Part shown: positions 32,581 through 43,322 of the stretch, in pieces | Layout: each line of letters opens with the position of its first letter | Numbering within the stretch: the first letter of the stretch is position 1 | Assembly (NCBI GenBank): GCA_013339895.1 | Contig: JABACO010000012.1 | Span: 3,710,789-3,774,788 of the forward strand | Length of the DNA: 64,000 bases | From: Ephydatia muelleri | Lineage: Eukaryota; Porifera; Demospongiae; Spongillida; Spongillidae | Reading direction: 5' to 3' | Notes under the pieces: generated by a model | What the model was told of the DNA's origin: nothing | Database searches by the model: none | Seen by the model: only the letters and a program-made list of their open reading frames with translations | Program-made: the position numbers and the translations under genes

Positions 32581-32907
32581 TTGTGTACGACAGAACTAAG
32601 ACATGGAAATCTAAGCTTCCGTTCCCAAATGACTCGTTCTTTCTCTGATCAGGCGGGAGGCAACTCTACATCAGATATTTCGGTTGATGCGAATACGAGC
32701 TCCAGTACGACGCCTACGCGTGTACAGAACATTGAAGACAACCGTTACGACTCAATGGAAGATGGTGGAAGTTCCATGACAGCAACTATCGACAGAAAAG
32801 CAGCTCGCTTTCTTTACTTCGTTCAAACGGAGCAGCAGTTGTGTAGGCCTGATCATCTACGTTTTTCGAAGCGTCCTGTTTTGTACTTGAGACGATACGA
32901 AATTTAG
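32581..32907 (+). CDS. Hypothetical ORF, 108 codons, Ser/Thr/acid-rich
   Basis: An open frame with a disordered-looking middle (ISVDANTSSSTTPTRVQ, DNRYDSMEDGGSSM). No family is recognised. It overlaps the opposite-strand ORF at 32,786-33,262 and at most one is likely real. Confidence 0.2.
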   Translation: MCTTELRHGNLSFRSQMTRSFSDQAGGNSTSDISVDANTSSSTTPTRVQNIEDNRYDSMEDGGSSMTATIDRKAARFLYFVQTEQQLCRPDHLRFSKRPVLYLRRYEI

Positions 32908-33262
32908 TACTCGCCGTACGCGTATTATTATAGGGGCTTGTTTTCTGTCTAATTGCTGGGCTTGTTTTTTGGCTAATTGCCTTGTCCGTTGCACTGGCAT
33001 CCCGAGGAGGCTCTGATCCGTTTGGAAGAATTATCACAGAAACGTATAACACACAGATTAGGCAGCAAGCTATTACGCAGCCTGTAGTTGTATTCAGTAC
33101 ATGCGTCCTCTTCATGATCTGTGTAGAAGCTGTAATAGCTACACCTGAACATCTGGTCTCAATGATATATCCCGCCTCCCTTCTACGCATGCGCATTAGA
33201 AAGATGTCTACCGACGGAACGCGAGCAGATCTTGTCTTGAGTTGCAATGACATATAATGCAA
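32786..33262 (-). CDS. Hypothetical type II membrane protein start
   Basis: From an internal ATG the frame reads MKRTHVLNTTTGCVIACCLI and then CVLYVSVIILPNGSE: a short basic cytosolic end, one hydrophobic segment, then a Ser/Thr/Lys stalk with an NNT sequon. This is the plan of Golgi glycosyltransferases and sulfotransferases, but no catalytic domain follows in the window, so the product is unknown. Confidence 0.3.
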   Translation of the reverse strand: MHYMSLQLKTRSARVPSVDIFLMRMRRREAGYIIETRCSGVAITASTQIMKRTHVLNTTTGCVIACCLICVLYVSVIILPNGSEPPRDASATDKAISQKTSPAIRQKTSPYNNTRTASTKFRIVSSTKQDASKNVDDQAYTTAAPFERSKESELLFCR

Positions 33263-33606
33263 TAGAAAATTTAATAGAGAAAAAGCTCTAATATATTATC
33301 TCGTGGCACGCGAGATTTGGCCAGGCCTGCATGTAACTAAGGATATTGAAGCCAGGCACTTACGTCAAGATGCATGGGAGTATGAAGTGCATTGTAAAAC
33401 CGAGCTTGAAACACTGCTTTCGGTGGCGGATTTAGAGGTTGGCACCCCCCTAATAGACTAATGAGGAACATTTATAAGCAGACCCTCTACGTCTAACAGG
33501 CGCCTCCTAGGCACGGCGATACGCGATTGTAAGTTATCTGGTCAGATAATCTGTTACCATTCCGCGCGTGTTAGCCATAAAAAATTGTCGCTGGCTCAAG
33601 TAAATT

Positions 33607-34074
33607 GTGGGAGAAAAAGTGAACGGCTGCGCATCTGGTTTCAGAATGTCTCCAGTAAACACCATGCAGACAACGATATCACAACAGTTCAGTACAAGCT
33701 TTGGAGATCTAGCTCAGCAAGCAATTCGAGCACAAAGTCTTATTCCTTCTAACATAGGCCAGAGGATAATAGTTTTAGATTACATCAGGGATACTTACAC
33801 ATGCACTTCACCAAGAGTAGTTATGTGGACTCGGGAGAACTATGTGAAAAAGTCAATCAAAGAAACCGAAAACATTTGCTGGCACCGCAGTTTCATACAG
33901 CAGAGCATTTTTAATCCGTACAATCTGTTCTTACATCTATTGGAATATAGAAAGAGCAATGAACTGCATATGGAGAAATGCCCGTCAAAAGGAATTGACA
34001 ATTGTTTGCGGTTGTACATTCGCGTATACTCCCATATAACTTCAATAAAAATGAATGGCTTTTTAACAATTTGA
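33607..34074 (+). CDS. Hypothetical ORF, 155 aa
   Basis: A single uninterrupted frame of ordinary composition, containing MQTTISQQFSTSFGDLAQQA and WHRSFIQQSIFNPYNLFLHL. No domain is recognised, and no TATA box or polyadenylation signal was tied to it. Confidence 0.3.
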   Translation: MGEKVNGCASGFRMSPVNTMQTTISQQFSTSFGDLAQQAIRAQSLIPSNIGQRIIVLDYIRDTYTCTSPRVVMWTRENYVKKSIKETENICWHRSFIQQSIFNPYNLFLHLLEYRKSNELHMEKCPSKGIDNCLRLYIRVYSHITSIKMNGFLTI

Positions 34075-35261
34075 TTGTTAATAACCAACTACAAACTACA
34101 CAGCTTAGGTGGGGGTCAATATTGCTTCAGAAATGTTAGATCTTGATTTAGCAGAACAATAACCAACCCTTTGCTTCCGTCCTTTTGGCAACATAGCACT
34201 TTCTTAATAACTAGTAATGTATTCATGATGTCTCTTTGAATCCAGCAAATGTCTCTTTAACCTTCTTTGAACCCAGCTTTACAGCAGCACACGTAGGTCT
34301 GCGTCCTCTGATCTGTTATGAGTAGTTATACTGAACCTACAAATGCACCGTGCCATAGGTTGGGTTCATTAGCGCCCGATCGTGTAGTCCAGATTTGTCG
34401 TTCTGAGCATGCAGCCACATGACGATTCGTGCCCAGCATATATATATAAGTTCAGAACTCGAAGCAAAGAGATCCCACCAACAATAACACACTATACTGG
34501 TATTGGCATCAACAATACAGAGTGAGAATCCATGAGCCAACAGTCTGACGCATCAAGGAAATATAAACATTAGGTAATTAACATGCACAGCATAGAATCA
34601 TTACGAGATTGAACAGTAAAAATCACACTTCTCTAATTTTAATGTTCAATTACACAATGATTTTGCAGAGAATTTTTCTTCCGCGGGCGAAGCCAATTAT
34701 TGCTGTACACATGTAGCGCGAAATTAGCATTTCCCCGTTGCAGGAAAACCTAGTTTGCAAACAATTTACACTAATATGTCCAGGAAACAACCTTTGACAT
34801 GTGTTGTCACCAAAAAAGTGTTGACGGTTTAGATAAACAGAGTGGCTTTAGTTTAGCACCTGTGGCGCAATATTGCTCCGTTGCCCTTTATAAAATCAAA
34901 ACTTGGTTCGACCCATTTTTTTCCACATTTATGCCTGCATGTAATAGAATGACAAAGCTTCACAATGACTGAAGAAAATATCAGTGGTACAATCTAAAAT
35001 GCTCAATTGTAAACACAACTGCCGTATACCTTTGTCATGTGTACAGTGTTACCATACCCACATAATAGTGGAAGCAGTCATTACTGTACGAAGATGTATA
35101 AATATACGCGTGCACACAGCACCAGGCTAATGGAAGTTGCTGCAGGTGGAACAGAAAGTGTGTTTTCAGTTTTCAACTGCTGGCGGTCACATGACTTGAT
35201 TCCTATAAACGGTAATCTCCAACTATTATCAGTTGGCTACGAGCAACAATAGCTTCATGCC
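34075..35261. other. Intergenic, nothing recognised
   Basis: AT-rich. A 71-codon frame at 35,037-35,252 has no recognisable features. Confidence 0.4.
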
Positions 35262-35270
35262 GCCATCTTC

Positions 35271-35358
35271 TAGTCTCGTACCCAGACCCACCATGACGTA
35301 AGTGTTTATCGCTTACACTATAAACACTTACGTCATGGTGGGTCTGGGTACGAGACTA
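35271..35358. mobile_element. 88 bp palindromic MITE with 9 bp target duplication
   Basis: Perfect arms TAGTCTCGTACCCAGACCC...GGGTCTGGGTACGAGACTA are flanked by GCCATCTTC at 35,262-35,270 and 35,359-35,367. A 9 bp duplication and long TIRs indicate Mutator (MULE) mobilisation. Confidence 0.85.
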
Positions 35359-35367
35359 GCCATCTTC

Positions 35368-35913
35368 AGTGTACATAAGCCGGGACATATACGACTCAAA
35401 CATCCCTGTTTTATTTATCGTTGTGCAGTGTCCATGTTCTCCTCACTACTGAATCTATACCTTGCCTACGATGCATTATCGTATGGAAAACGTCCCATTG
35501 AGATGCGATGAACAACAAACCCCGACGCATAAGCTAGGTGAATGCGGGCGATATAAGGCCTCGATTTTAGAGATGTACAAATAAATTTTGACCCGGTCAG
35601 TTTTGCAGATAGGTTTTAAATGGGGTCGACCGCTATTAATTAAAGCCGGTTGAGCTGCTTTGAATTGAAGTGGGTCGACCGGCTTTATAGAGTGTCGGTT
35701 TTTAATTGGCCCGTAACGTTTAATTGTATGGTAGCTATGCGATAATCCAAACCTGATTGATCACGCGCGAGCAGCAAAACCTTGACGACTGTTAGTACAG
35801 TGAAAATAAATGCCATTGTATTATTGGAGCTCAATTTAGAGCCTCGCGCAAAGCAATAAGCACGTAGTGCACTCACCTCTTGCTGCAAGCATAACGTATA
35901 TAGTACATGATTT
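35368..35913. other. Intergenic with a small inverted motif
   Basis: GGGTCGACC occurs at about 35,623 and 35,671, with AAAGCCGGTTGA and CGACCGGCTTTA in opposite orientation between 35,640 and 35,690. No gene is seen. Confidence 0.4.
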
Positions 35914-37605
35914 TGACTCCCTAGTCATTGGGGCCCAGGAATATCATATATATATAATAATATGCCTAGGCATATTTGACTCCTTAGACATATATGACTC
36001 CCCCTCTGATAAAAAATGACTCCCGCGGGAGTTATTATAGCCTTAGGCATAATTAACTCCTCAGTCAGTCCTTCCAAGGCATATATGATTCCCCTGTTAT
36101 TTGCCAAGACAAAATTGACACTCGCCTAGGGAAGTGGTTATAGCCTTAGGTAAATAACTCCCCGTTGATTTTTCATCATCATGGCCATACTTTCTGGGCA
36201 GAGATAGCAATAAAGGTATTATTTATACATCTATATAGTCTGTATCAGAACACAGGAAATGAATGACCACGAAGATAAATAAAATCACTGTCTGCATGCT
36301 TTCTATTTATGCAGATTGAAATTAATGCACAACCATGATTGAGGAACACTTTATTGCTGAATGTTCATGCAGTGGAAATGGTACGAATGTTGGCATTGGT
36401 CACACTGTATTCCATTGTAATCAGATGATTCTGGCCGCCTACATGTGCACATCAAATGTATTCTGAAACGCTTGGTGTTGTTCCGTTTTACTGTAATGGA
36501 TTCTTGGTGTGAAGAAAATGATTCTAGGCATCTGCTAATAGTGCACCAAATGTCACCTTCCTTAAATTTTCCCCCAATGCAGCATGGTAGGCAAAAGCAA
36601 TGGCAAATAATCCACAGGCCACTCCTCCAGTTTGCTGTTGAACAGGTATTGCTTAACAGTTAGAACATTGCTTTTGGCGACTTCTTTGTAGATTAGGGCA
36701 ATTTGCTCTTTAAGGCTATCACATGGTTGTATTTGCTATCATATATGGCCTGACCTCTCCTTCATGATAGCTGGTGGTTGTTACCCAGTGGTCAAGTTCA
36801 GGTACAAACAACATCTGTACAACTGCACATGTTCATAACTTTAATAAGACTTGCTTGCAATGTTTGATTAAACTGTTCAGTTAAGCCATTTGTCTGTGGG
36901 TGGTACACTGAAGAAACTTTATTTATGATTGGTTAAGATGAAAGAGCTTCTCTTTAACTTTATTAACAAATTCTCTGCCTTGGTTCAAAATGATAACTTT
37001 ACAGCATCCAAACCTAATTAATATCATACATATACCTGCAGAAAGGTTCAAACAAGAAAAGTGCGTATCCTGCAGTCTTACCCTTCAGTGGCGCAGCTTC
37101 AGGCCACTTGCTGAAATAATCTACTAAAGTGACCACATACGTATTTTACCCTTTGAGGTGGTGGGCAATGGACCAATGAGGTCAATACCAACCTATTGGT
37201 AGAATATGTGTTGAGATTTATATTATACATGTACCTCTACATGAAGTCACCAACCTGGTGCCAAACATTTGGCATTGGTACAACTGATAGGATGCAGCTT
37301 AGCATTGGCCTTAACATTAGTTCTCTCATGACATGACTCGAGAATGAGTCTTTTTTCGTCATCGATTCTAACACAAATCTCCCAACCTTCCTCGTCACCT
37401 TCTCCTTTCTTTACTCTTTTGAAATCGAGCACTCCACAGTTGGAACTTGAAGTTTTTGCATTTGCGACTTCGAAATGCCCTTAGGATATTGATTCCTACG
37501 CAGATAGATATTGATCACTTCACCAGGTACACGTGGCTTATGGAATTCTCGTGGGGAGTTATATATGCCTAGGAGGACCTTAGGCGTTTATGACCTGGGG
37601 AGTCA
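35914..37605. mobile_element. 1.7 kb TIR-flanked element with decayed integrase (Ginger-like)
   Basis: The left end reads TGACTCCCTAGTCAT. The right end, reverse-complemented, reads TGACTCCCCAGGTCAT. TTT flanks both sides. Subterminal GCCTAGGCATAT/ATGACTCC motifs repeat on the left and once inverted on the right. The interior encodes minus-strand integrase pieces. An integrase inside short TIRs rather than LTRs is the hallmark of Ginger transposons. The TIR match is short and the target duplication is only three Ts. Confidence 0.5.
36440..37530 (-). pseudogene. Decayed integrase gene
   Basis: Minus-strand fragments in order: an N-terminal NQYPKGISKSQMQKLQ type motif near 37,480; LILESCHERTNVKANAKLHP at about 37,300; then LNQGREFVNKVKEKLFHLNQ near 36,950 and, in another frame, SSVYHPQTNGLTEQFNQTLQ near 36,880. 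The catalytic Asp of SDQG is Asn (LNQG) and the frame is broken between these last two pieces, so the gene is dead. The family matches the 14.9-18.9 kb element. Confidence 0.6.
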
Positions 37606-37739
37606 TTTAGAATTGGATGGCAAAGGTGTGATTGTAAAAAGATAATGGCACATACCTATATTTACTGTAGCATGTTTATATACTGTAGGACCTTACAATG
37701 TCCTCACAGCCAATGCCCTTAAAAAAAGGCGCATGTGTA

Positions 37740-38290
37740 CGATTCGTCTGTGCGTCTGTAGATCTAAACCAGAGATAATGTATAAAGGGATTGGAAACGA
37801 GCCCACTTTTCACGCGTGTACACAAATAGGTCATTTATCATTATAGGATGGGCGATGAGTAGCTAATTGCGTTGTAACCCGCTGTAGACTGCAAAATGGG
37901 CTAGCAAGTTAGAAACAACCATCAAACCATCCGTAACGTAGTCGCGCGCTAGATACAAAAATATTCGGATGCTAAAATATGAACCAAGAGCTACAAGACA
38001 GCGTCAGATTTAGCGATCTAGCTTACACGATAAAGGCTACACTGTCCCACAAAATTACCACATCCAACGTTCTGTTGGAGCGGTTCTGAGCACTGCCGTT
38101 ACAAACAAACAACACCACGCTACAATTTAACCATCGTGCACGTTATAAAGCCATTTTCAAACAGAAAAGACCATCGATTCGTAAGATACTGTCCCACAAA
38201 AAAACGGCGCTCCGGAAAAATCGCAAATTTGGCAAAAAAGCTCGAAACTGTGCAACAGAATACTCACGGCCCTTCAAAAAAGAGCAACAC
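37740..38290 (+). repeat. Dispersed repeat copy 1, left part
   Basis: Aligns in the same orientation with 39,965-40,315 (ACAAA(A/G)TTAC, GCAC(T/C)G(C/T)CG(T/C)TACAAA, AGAAAAGA.CA..GATTC and CTTTCAAAAAA(A/G) blocks). It is interrupted at 38,300 by the foldback element and resumes at 38,839. Confidence 0.5.
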
Positions 38291-38299
38291 GTAGTGCAT

Positions 38300-38829
38300 T
38301 AGTCTGGGGACCCTAGCATGATGTAGGGTCTGGAACCACGCGTATACCACACTTGTTCTGATTAGTTTTTGTTGATATTGTATGTTTATATCATCCGCAA
38401 AACCGCGCTCTCACGTGAATCGAATCAACACCCAATCACACTAATCTGGGGACCAGTATACTTGTAGAAAGAAAGCTGTCAGCATCAGCGCTAGCATCTC
38501 TGAACCTGGGACGATCGGCGCCTAAATAGCTTCTCCACCTTCAGTCACGGTAGGATGCTGAAGACAGGTTAAAATATTTTTTTTTACGTGTGCTTGATCG
38601 TCCATACGTCGAATATAGAGCGTTGTTAGACACCTAATCACAGATTCAGAGATGCTAGCGCTCATGCTGACAACTTTCTTGACCAAGATACTGGTCCCCA
38701 GATTAGTGTTGATTCGATTCACGTGAGAGCGCGGTTTTGCGAAATCATATAAACATACAATATCAACAAAAACTAATCAGAACAAGTTTGGTATACGCGT
38801 GGTTCCAGACCCTACATCATGCTAGGCTA
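38300..38829. mobile_element. 530 bp foldback element with 9 bp target duplication
   Basis: Inverted arms of about 210 bp (38,300-38,510 and 38,620-38,829) include CTAGCATGATGTAGGGTCTG, GAGAGCGCGGTTTTGCG and CTGGGGACCAGTAT in opposite orientations. GTAGTGCAT flanks both sides (38,291-38,299 and 38,830-38,838). The left end has an extra copy of TCTGGGGAC. The 9 bp duplication and TAGTCTGG ends suggest a MULE-type foldback, like the 88 bp MITE at 35,271. Confidence 0.8.
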
Positions 38830-38838
38830 GTAGTGCAT

Positions 38839-39030
38839 GTGATGGCGAACTTCAATCAAATAAGCCTTTTCCTTTTAGTTCAAACAAGCCAGCGAGTTTT
38901 AGACTCTGTCCTCATTTCAGTTCTACGCAGGTGCAGGTCGCGTCTATGGTCACGTGACGCGTTACTATATTAATATCTCTGTCTAAACATAGATCATTAA
39001 CGTAGTCTATGATCTAAAACCGCATGCCAC
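38839..39030 (+). repeat. Dispersed repeat copy 1, right part
   Basis: Aligns with about 40,350-40,540 (GTTCAAACAA(G/A)CCA.CGA, CACGTGA.GCGTT and TATTA(A)TATCTCTG). It confirms that the foldback split a once-continuous repeat. Confidence 0.5.
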
Positions 39031-39226
39031 GTGACCGTGAAAAATAAGGTGAGCGAGGCCTTGGCTGAGCATCGTAACAAACGAGGCCACTTATCACGTA
39101 TTAACGCGTTCCATCCGCACATGAATCTTTATGAGTGCATAACACACAACAGTATGAAATAGGGCTTACATGTAGTTAGGATTGATAAAAGGAAAAAACA
39201 AACCAAATAAATACATACAGTAATGT

Positions 39227-39977
39227 CTACAATTGCTTCCTCAGCCCCTTAGACTTCTGAGTTGTTCTTTTGTGTTCCTTTTTGTATTTCTCAACCCATG
39301 CACTTGAGTATGAAAATCCACGAATCCCTACCCACATGCTGATAACCATGTCCAGCAATGTACTTCCGGCACTCTCACTCCAGCCTGCACTAAGCATTGA
39401 CCAAAGAAACAAAACATCCTCATGCATTGTTCTTGATTGCTGGTGCAATTGATGATAAGTTTACAGGCTGCTGAGGACCTTGCAAGTGAATACGAATTTC
39501 GAGTTCCATGGCAACAAAAATCTCAAAAGTGAGATCATTGACAAACGTCAAGCCTCCTCTATTGACACACTCAATCCAGTCAGTTGAGTCACATGGTACA
39601 ACATCTGCATCTACCATGTCATCAAGACAGTTCAGCAGATCAGTCTTCCTTTCTTGGGAATACGATGACCTAATAACCTTCTTTCTTAAAGCACAAGGTA
39701 CATAACCTGCGGCATATCGTAGTGCGTCTGACAAAACTTGTAGTGGTACAGAGACTGTGCAAGTCAATGGCTGTGGATCCACCGTAGTCTCAAGTTGTGA
39801 TGGTGTAATAGTCACTGACGAGACATGAACGCTTATGTTCTCTCGCTTTATTGACACGACCAAAGCCGATTTCTTCGAACGTTCTTCATTCTTTAGGTGT
39901 GGCGCTAGTCTGAATTTTCTCCCACCCATCACCTTTGAAGAAGCGCATGCCGTGAAAAAGTGACTAGTTGCACACAA
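39227..39977 (-). CDS. Transposon-type protein C-terminus (RGGL ... KSKGLRKQL family)
   Basis: The first frame (39,977-39,420) contains ALRYAAGYVPCALRKKV and WIECVNRGGLTFVNDLTFEI. The second (39,448-39,227) continues with EDVLFLWSMLSAGW, MVISMWVGIRGFSYSSAWVE and ends KSKGLRKQL. I recall this C-terminal signature from multicopy, transposon-associated proteins of cnidarians and sponges but cannot name the superfamily. The two frames overlap by ~30 bp and need a one-base shift or tiny intron to join. The upstream part of the protein was not found. Confidence 0.45.
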
Positions 39978-40540
39978 AAATTCTTGGACTCAAAAATACA
40001 AAGCAAGAGCTACAAGACAATACCACTTTTAGACATGTAACGTGCATGATGAGGGGTACATATCCCCACAAAGTTACTATACCCGACATCCTACCTGGCT
40101 TGTTCAGAGCACCGTCGCTACAAAGAAACAACGCGATTCGAGAGTTTAATCCCATGGCATGTTACATAGCTAATCTTAGAAGAAAAGAACCACGGATTCC
40201 CAAGATTCTCCCCCACAAAAACTTTGGCACGGACTATCGCCATTAAAGCTCAAAATACGTATAAACCTGGGCGACGGGACAATTCTATCCTTTCAAAAAA
40301 ATAACGCACGTAGTACCTATTGCACCCTATACCGCTACACCACAATAAAAAGCTCCCCTACTTCTTTGTTCAAACAAACCACCGATTTCAGACCTTCGTT
40401 TCACACTTATGAAAACGTGCGATTCACACGATGTCGGATGGCACGCACGGCCAAGCGCGTATTCTATGGGGCACGTGATGCGTTTCCAATCCCTCTATAT
40501 ATTATCTCTGATCGTAGATAAAATAATCATTTTATTGCAC
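39965..40540 (+). repeat. Dispersed repeat copy 2
   Basis: Diverged uninterrupted copy of 37,740-38,290 plus 38,839-39,030. It begins where the minus-strand transposon-type ORF starts, so it may be that element's 5' region. Confidence 0.5.
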
Positions 40541-41576
40541 GATGCTGTAACTACAGCGACCAGATTCGCTGTGTCTAAGCGGAAAATATGCTGCTGATGC
40601 CCGTTGGTGAACACATGGCTGTACTACCGCCTGCTTCTGGTAAGCTCTGAACTTTTATGTAGCGCGCATCATCGTAGTTGCTTATACAACAGTGATGTGT
40701 TCCTGGAGTATGTCCCTTCATAAATTCATTCGTTATAAAAATTAAAAATCACTCTTTTATGAGCATTGCAACATCGGCTACTGCTTCGTGTGGTGCCGGT
40801 GGGACCTTGTCTCGAGATACCGTTGGTATATGTAGGGTCACACATATGTCTTTGGCAGCCAGGGGACCGCTGAGATTGCAACTTGTGAGCGCTGCCTTCA
40901 GCATAGCCGTGTCATGCTTAGTCCGTAGCACTGATGGGCCCAAAAAGCTACAAACACCAGTATACGTGTATATCTGGTGGGACTTTGACTATCATGAACC
41001 TTTTGGTTAATCTTGATATTCCACTGGCTATCTCGCTGTTGCTTCCCGAGCAGTTGCCCAGCACCACTTGCGCTGACCAGAGCAATGTCTGGTCGCAAGC
41101 ACAGTCGGAATCGCTTCAACAGTCCGTAATGCTCTTAGGTGTGTGAACGATACGAGACATAAGATGCAAATTAATTGGGAGACATACTCCATAGATTCTT
41201 AGTTCTAATTTCAGCAATATTCATGTGTCATTCTTATCAGAACAATTATGTTAGTTTGCTATTGTCTTCATATGTATGTTTTTTTTTAACATGTGCACCA
41301 ATGATGGTGGAGCCACTGGATTCATCCAATTGGATTGTCACACCTTCACTGCCTACTCTAAAGGTCAGCACTTTGACTTCCTTCCATATTGATACTCATT
41401 GCATTTCATCACAGGCATCTCAGCAAAAGGATTGACGAAAGGTTATAGTTCATAGGACTTTCTGTGTGGTTGTGTTGCATATGTGAATTAAATTGAGGGT
41501 GGATGGGTGGGGTGGTTGGAATAAGGAGTAGGCTTACAAAGCTGCACAACCAACCACATTCAATCCCCACACTCTT
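40541..41576. other. Region without a firm gene
   Basis: A minus-strand frame at 40,749-40,943 (MLKAALTSCNLSGPLAAKDI) and an overlapping one at 40,898-41,119 might be exons of the transposon-type gene downstream. No family support. Confidence 0.3.
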
Positions 41577-41720
41577 GCACACAGGTGGCCCTCTTGCACC
41601 CTCATCCTTGAATACAGGTGGCCCTCTTACACCCTCATCCTTGAACACAGGTGGCCCTCTTACACCCTCATCCTTGAACACAGGTGCCCCTCTTGCACCC
41701 TCATCCTTGAGCACAGGTTG
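41577..41720 (+). repeat. 33 bp tandem repeat, about four and a half units
   Basis: Unit ACAGGTGGCCCTCTTACACC plus CTCATCCTTGAAC. Looser copies (GAATGCAGGTTGCA, CACCCTCATTC) continue to about 41,985. Confidence 0.85.
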
Positions 41721-41985
41721 CACACATAACCTGCATTGTTGAGTGCAGGCCCTTATTGTGTAATACACTCTCGGCTCAGGTTGCAAGTCACATACACTCC
41801 CTCTTTCGGTTGCGCACAATATGTCCTCGTCCTTGAATGCAGGTGCATGCACATCCTCATTTTGAACACAGGTGACAAGGCTGTCAACATTGTTGGGAGT
41901 AGGTTGCACCCTCATTCGTGAATGCAGGTTGCATCAAATGGAGCGCATGTTATGCACATACACCCTCATTCTTGAACACGGTTGT

Positions 41986-42658
41986 ATTTGTAGTAATGTT
42001 TCTGATTTATTCGAATCAAAGTTGGAAGTAAAGCTATTTAAAATTATGGAGATGGACTACTCGAGTTTTATCAACTTGTCAAACTTTTGTCACTTCATTT
42101 ATGTGTGTAGAAAGGTTGTTAGATGCAATATATATTTACCATTGCAATGAACATTTCGGTTCGGGAAAACAAAATACAGTTTCCAATAGACATGTACACA
42201 ACATCATTTTTTCAGACCTCAGTGTTATTGTATTCTGCTGTTTGTTAATTAAAAACAAATTAAGTTCCGCCCTTTATTATGATTTGCAACACAGTGGTAC
42301 ACTTCTTTGTGCCGTTCGATTTTTCCATTACATAGACTGTTCTTGTTCGGCCCAGGACCCATTGTTACATTTTGACCATTAAAAGGTCATCAAGGTTTCA
42401 ATTTAAACATAACAGGACCCTCCTTCATTTTAATCATGCTTAATAATAATTACTAAAAACGTTCAGTTTATCTGAACACAAGATGTAGGTGGTTACTGAA
42501 TACAACAGTTACAGGAGGGATCCGGTTGAATTTTAGGATGCAATTAAAAGCATCCCTAATGGAGTACAAAAACTTGGGGGGGTGGGGGGGAATGTGTGGT
42601 TTGTTCGAACTTATTGAACCTCCTCCCACGGATCCGTCACTACAACTTGGAGATTACC
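41986..42658. other. Intergenic, nothing recognised
   Basis: AT-rich, with a G-run (GGGGGGGTGGGGGGG) near 42,576. Confidence 0.45.
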
Positions 42659-42676
42659 TTAACCCTAACCCTAACC
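42659..42676 (-). repeat. Short interstitial telomere-like tract
   Basis: TTAACCCTAACCCTAACC, nearly three TTAGGG units on the minus strand. TTAGGG is the general metazoan telomere repeat, but this is short enough to be chance or a repair insertion. Confidence 0.5.
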
Positions 42677-42959
42677 TACTGAAGTAGATGCACTTATACA
42701 TCAGTGCAAGGTTCTTGCATGCACATGATCTTACAGCATACATTATCACAGTGTGTAGGGTATTAATAGGATATATATTAATTGCACTCTGCTGTGCATT
42801 GTGCCATTCACCTCCTTATTCTCTATCAGGCGGGTAGCAGCCATGTAGGCAACAGGCAGGGAAATACCATTACTTCTCACATTGTATGCTCATAAGCTGA
42901 ATGTTACTGTTCTCTATTGTGGTTTAACTTCATATTGCGATGTAATACTGTGGGGCAAA

Positions 42960-43322
42960 GATATAAACCAATCCCTTTCTGATCTGGGTGTCATACTGTG
43001 AGTGTTGGTAAAATTAAAGCTTCATGTTTTACTGGCGCAGGAAAATTTTAAAACCCGCAGGGTCACCCTTCCCTTGCTTTTGTCATAGCATATATGACAT
43101 TCGCAATGTATGAATCAAAACCATAAGGCATTCGCAAACCATTTAAATTAGCTATACCTGTTGGGGATAATTCTTATCAGGAAACCATGCAGTGTATAAT
43201 TTCCTATACATTTGTATCACCAGATTCTTGCTTTATTTGCTGAGCTCCAAGTAGCATACACATAAATTCAACTAGCTACCAAAAGGGGCTGCTGAGGTGT
43301 GAAAACCCATGCTAGTCCCATT
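42960..43322 (+). repeat. ~170 bp satellite, left block
   Basis: Motifs GCATTCGCAAACCAT, CTTATCAGGAAACCATG, TTCTTGCTTTATTTGCTGAG, AACTAGCTACCAA and GAGGTGTGAAAACCCAT recur in fixed order. The same order repeats at 48,767-49,430. The CACTA-like element splits the array. Confidence 0.6.

Noticed and set aside
41409-41915. 168-codon minus-strand frame with FKDEGVRGPPV repeats
   Set aside because: Mostly the 33 bp tandem repeat, with no signal, domain or splice support.
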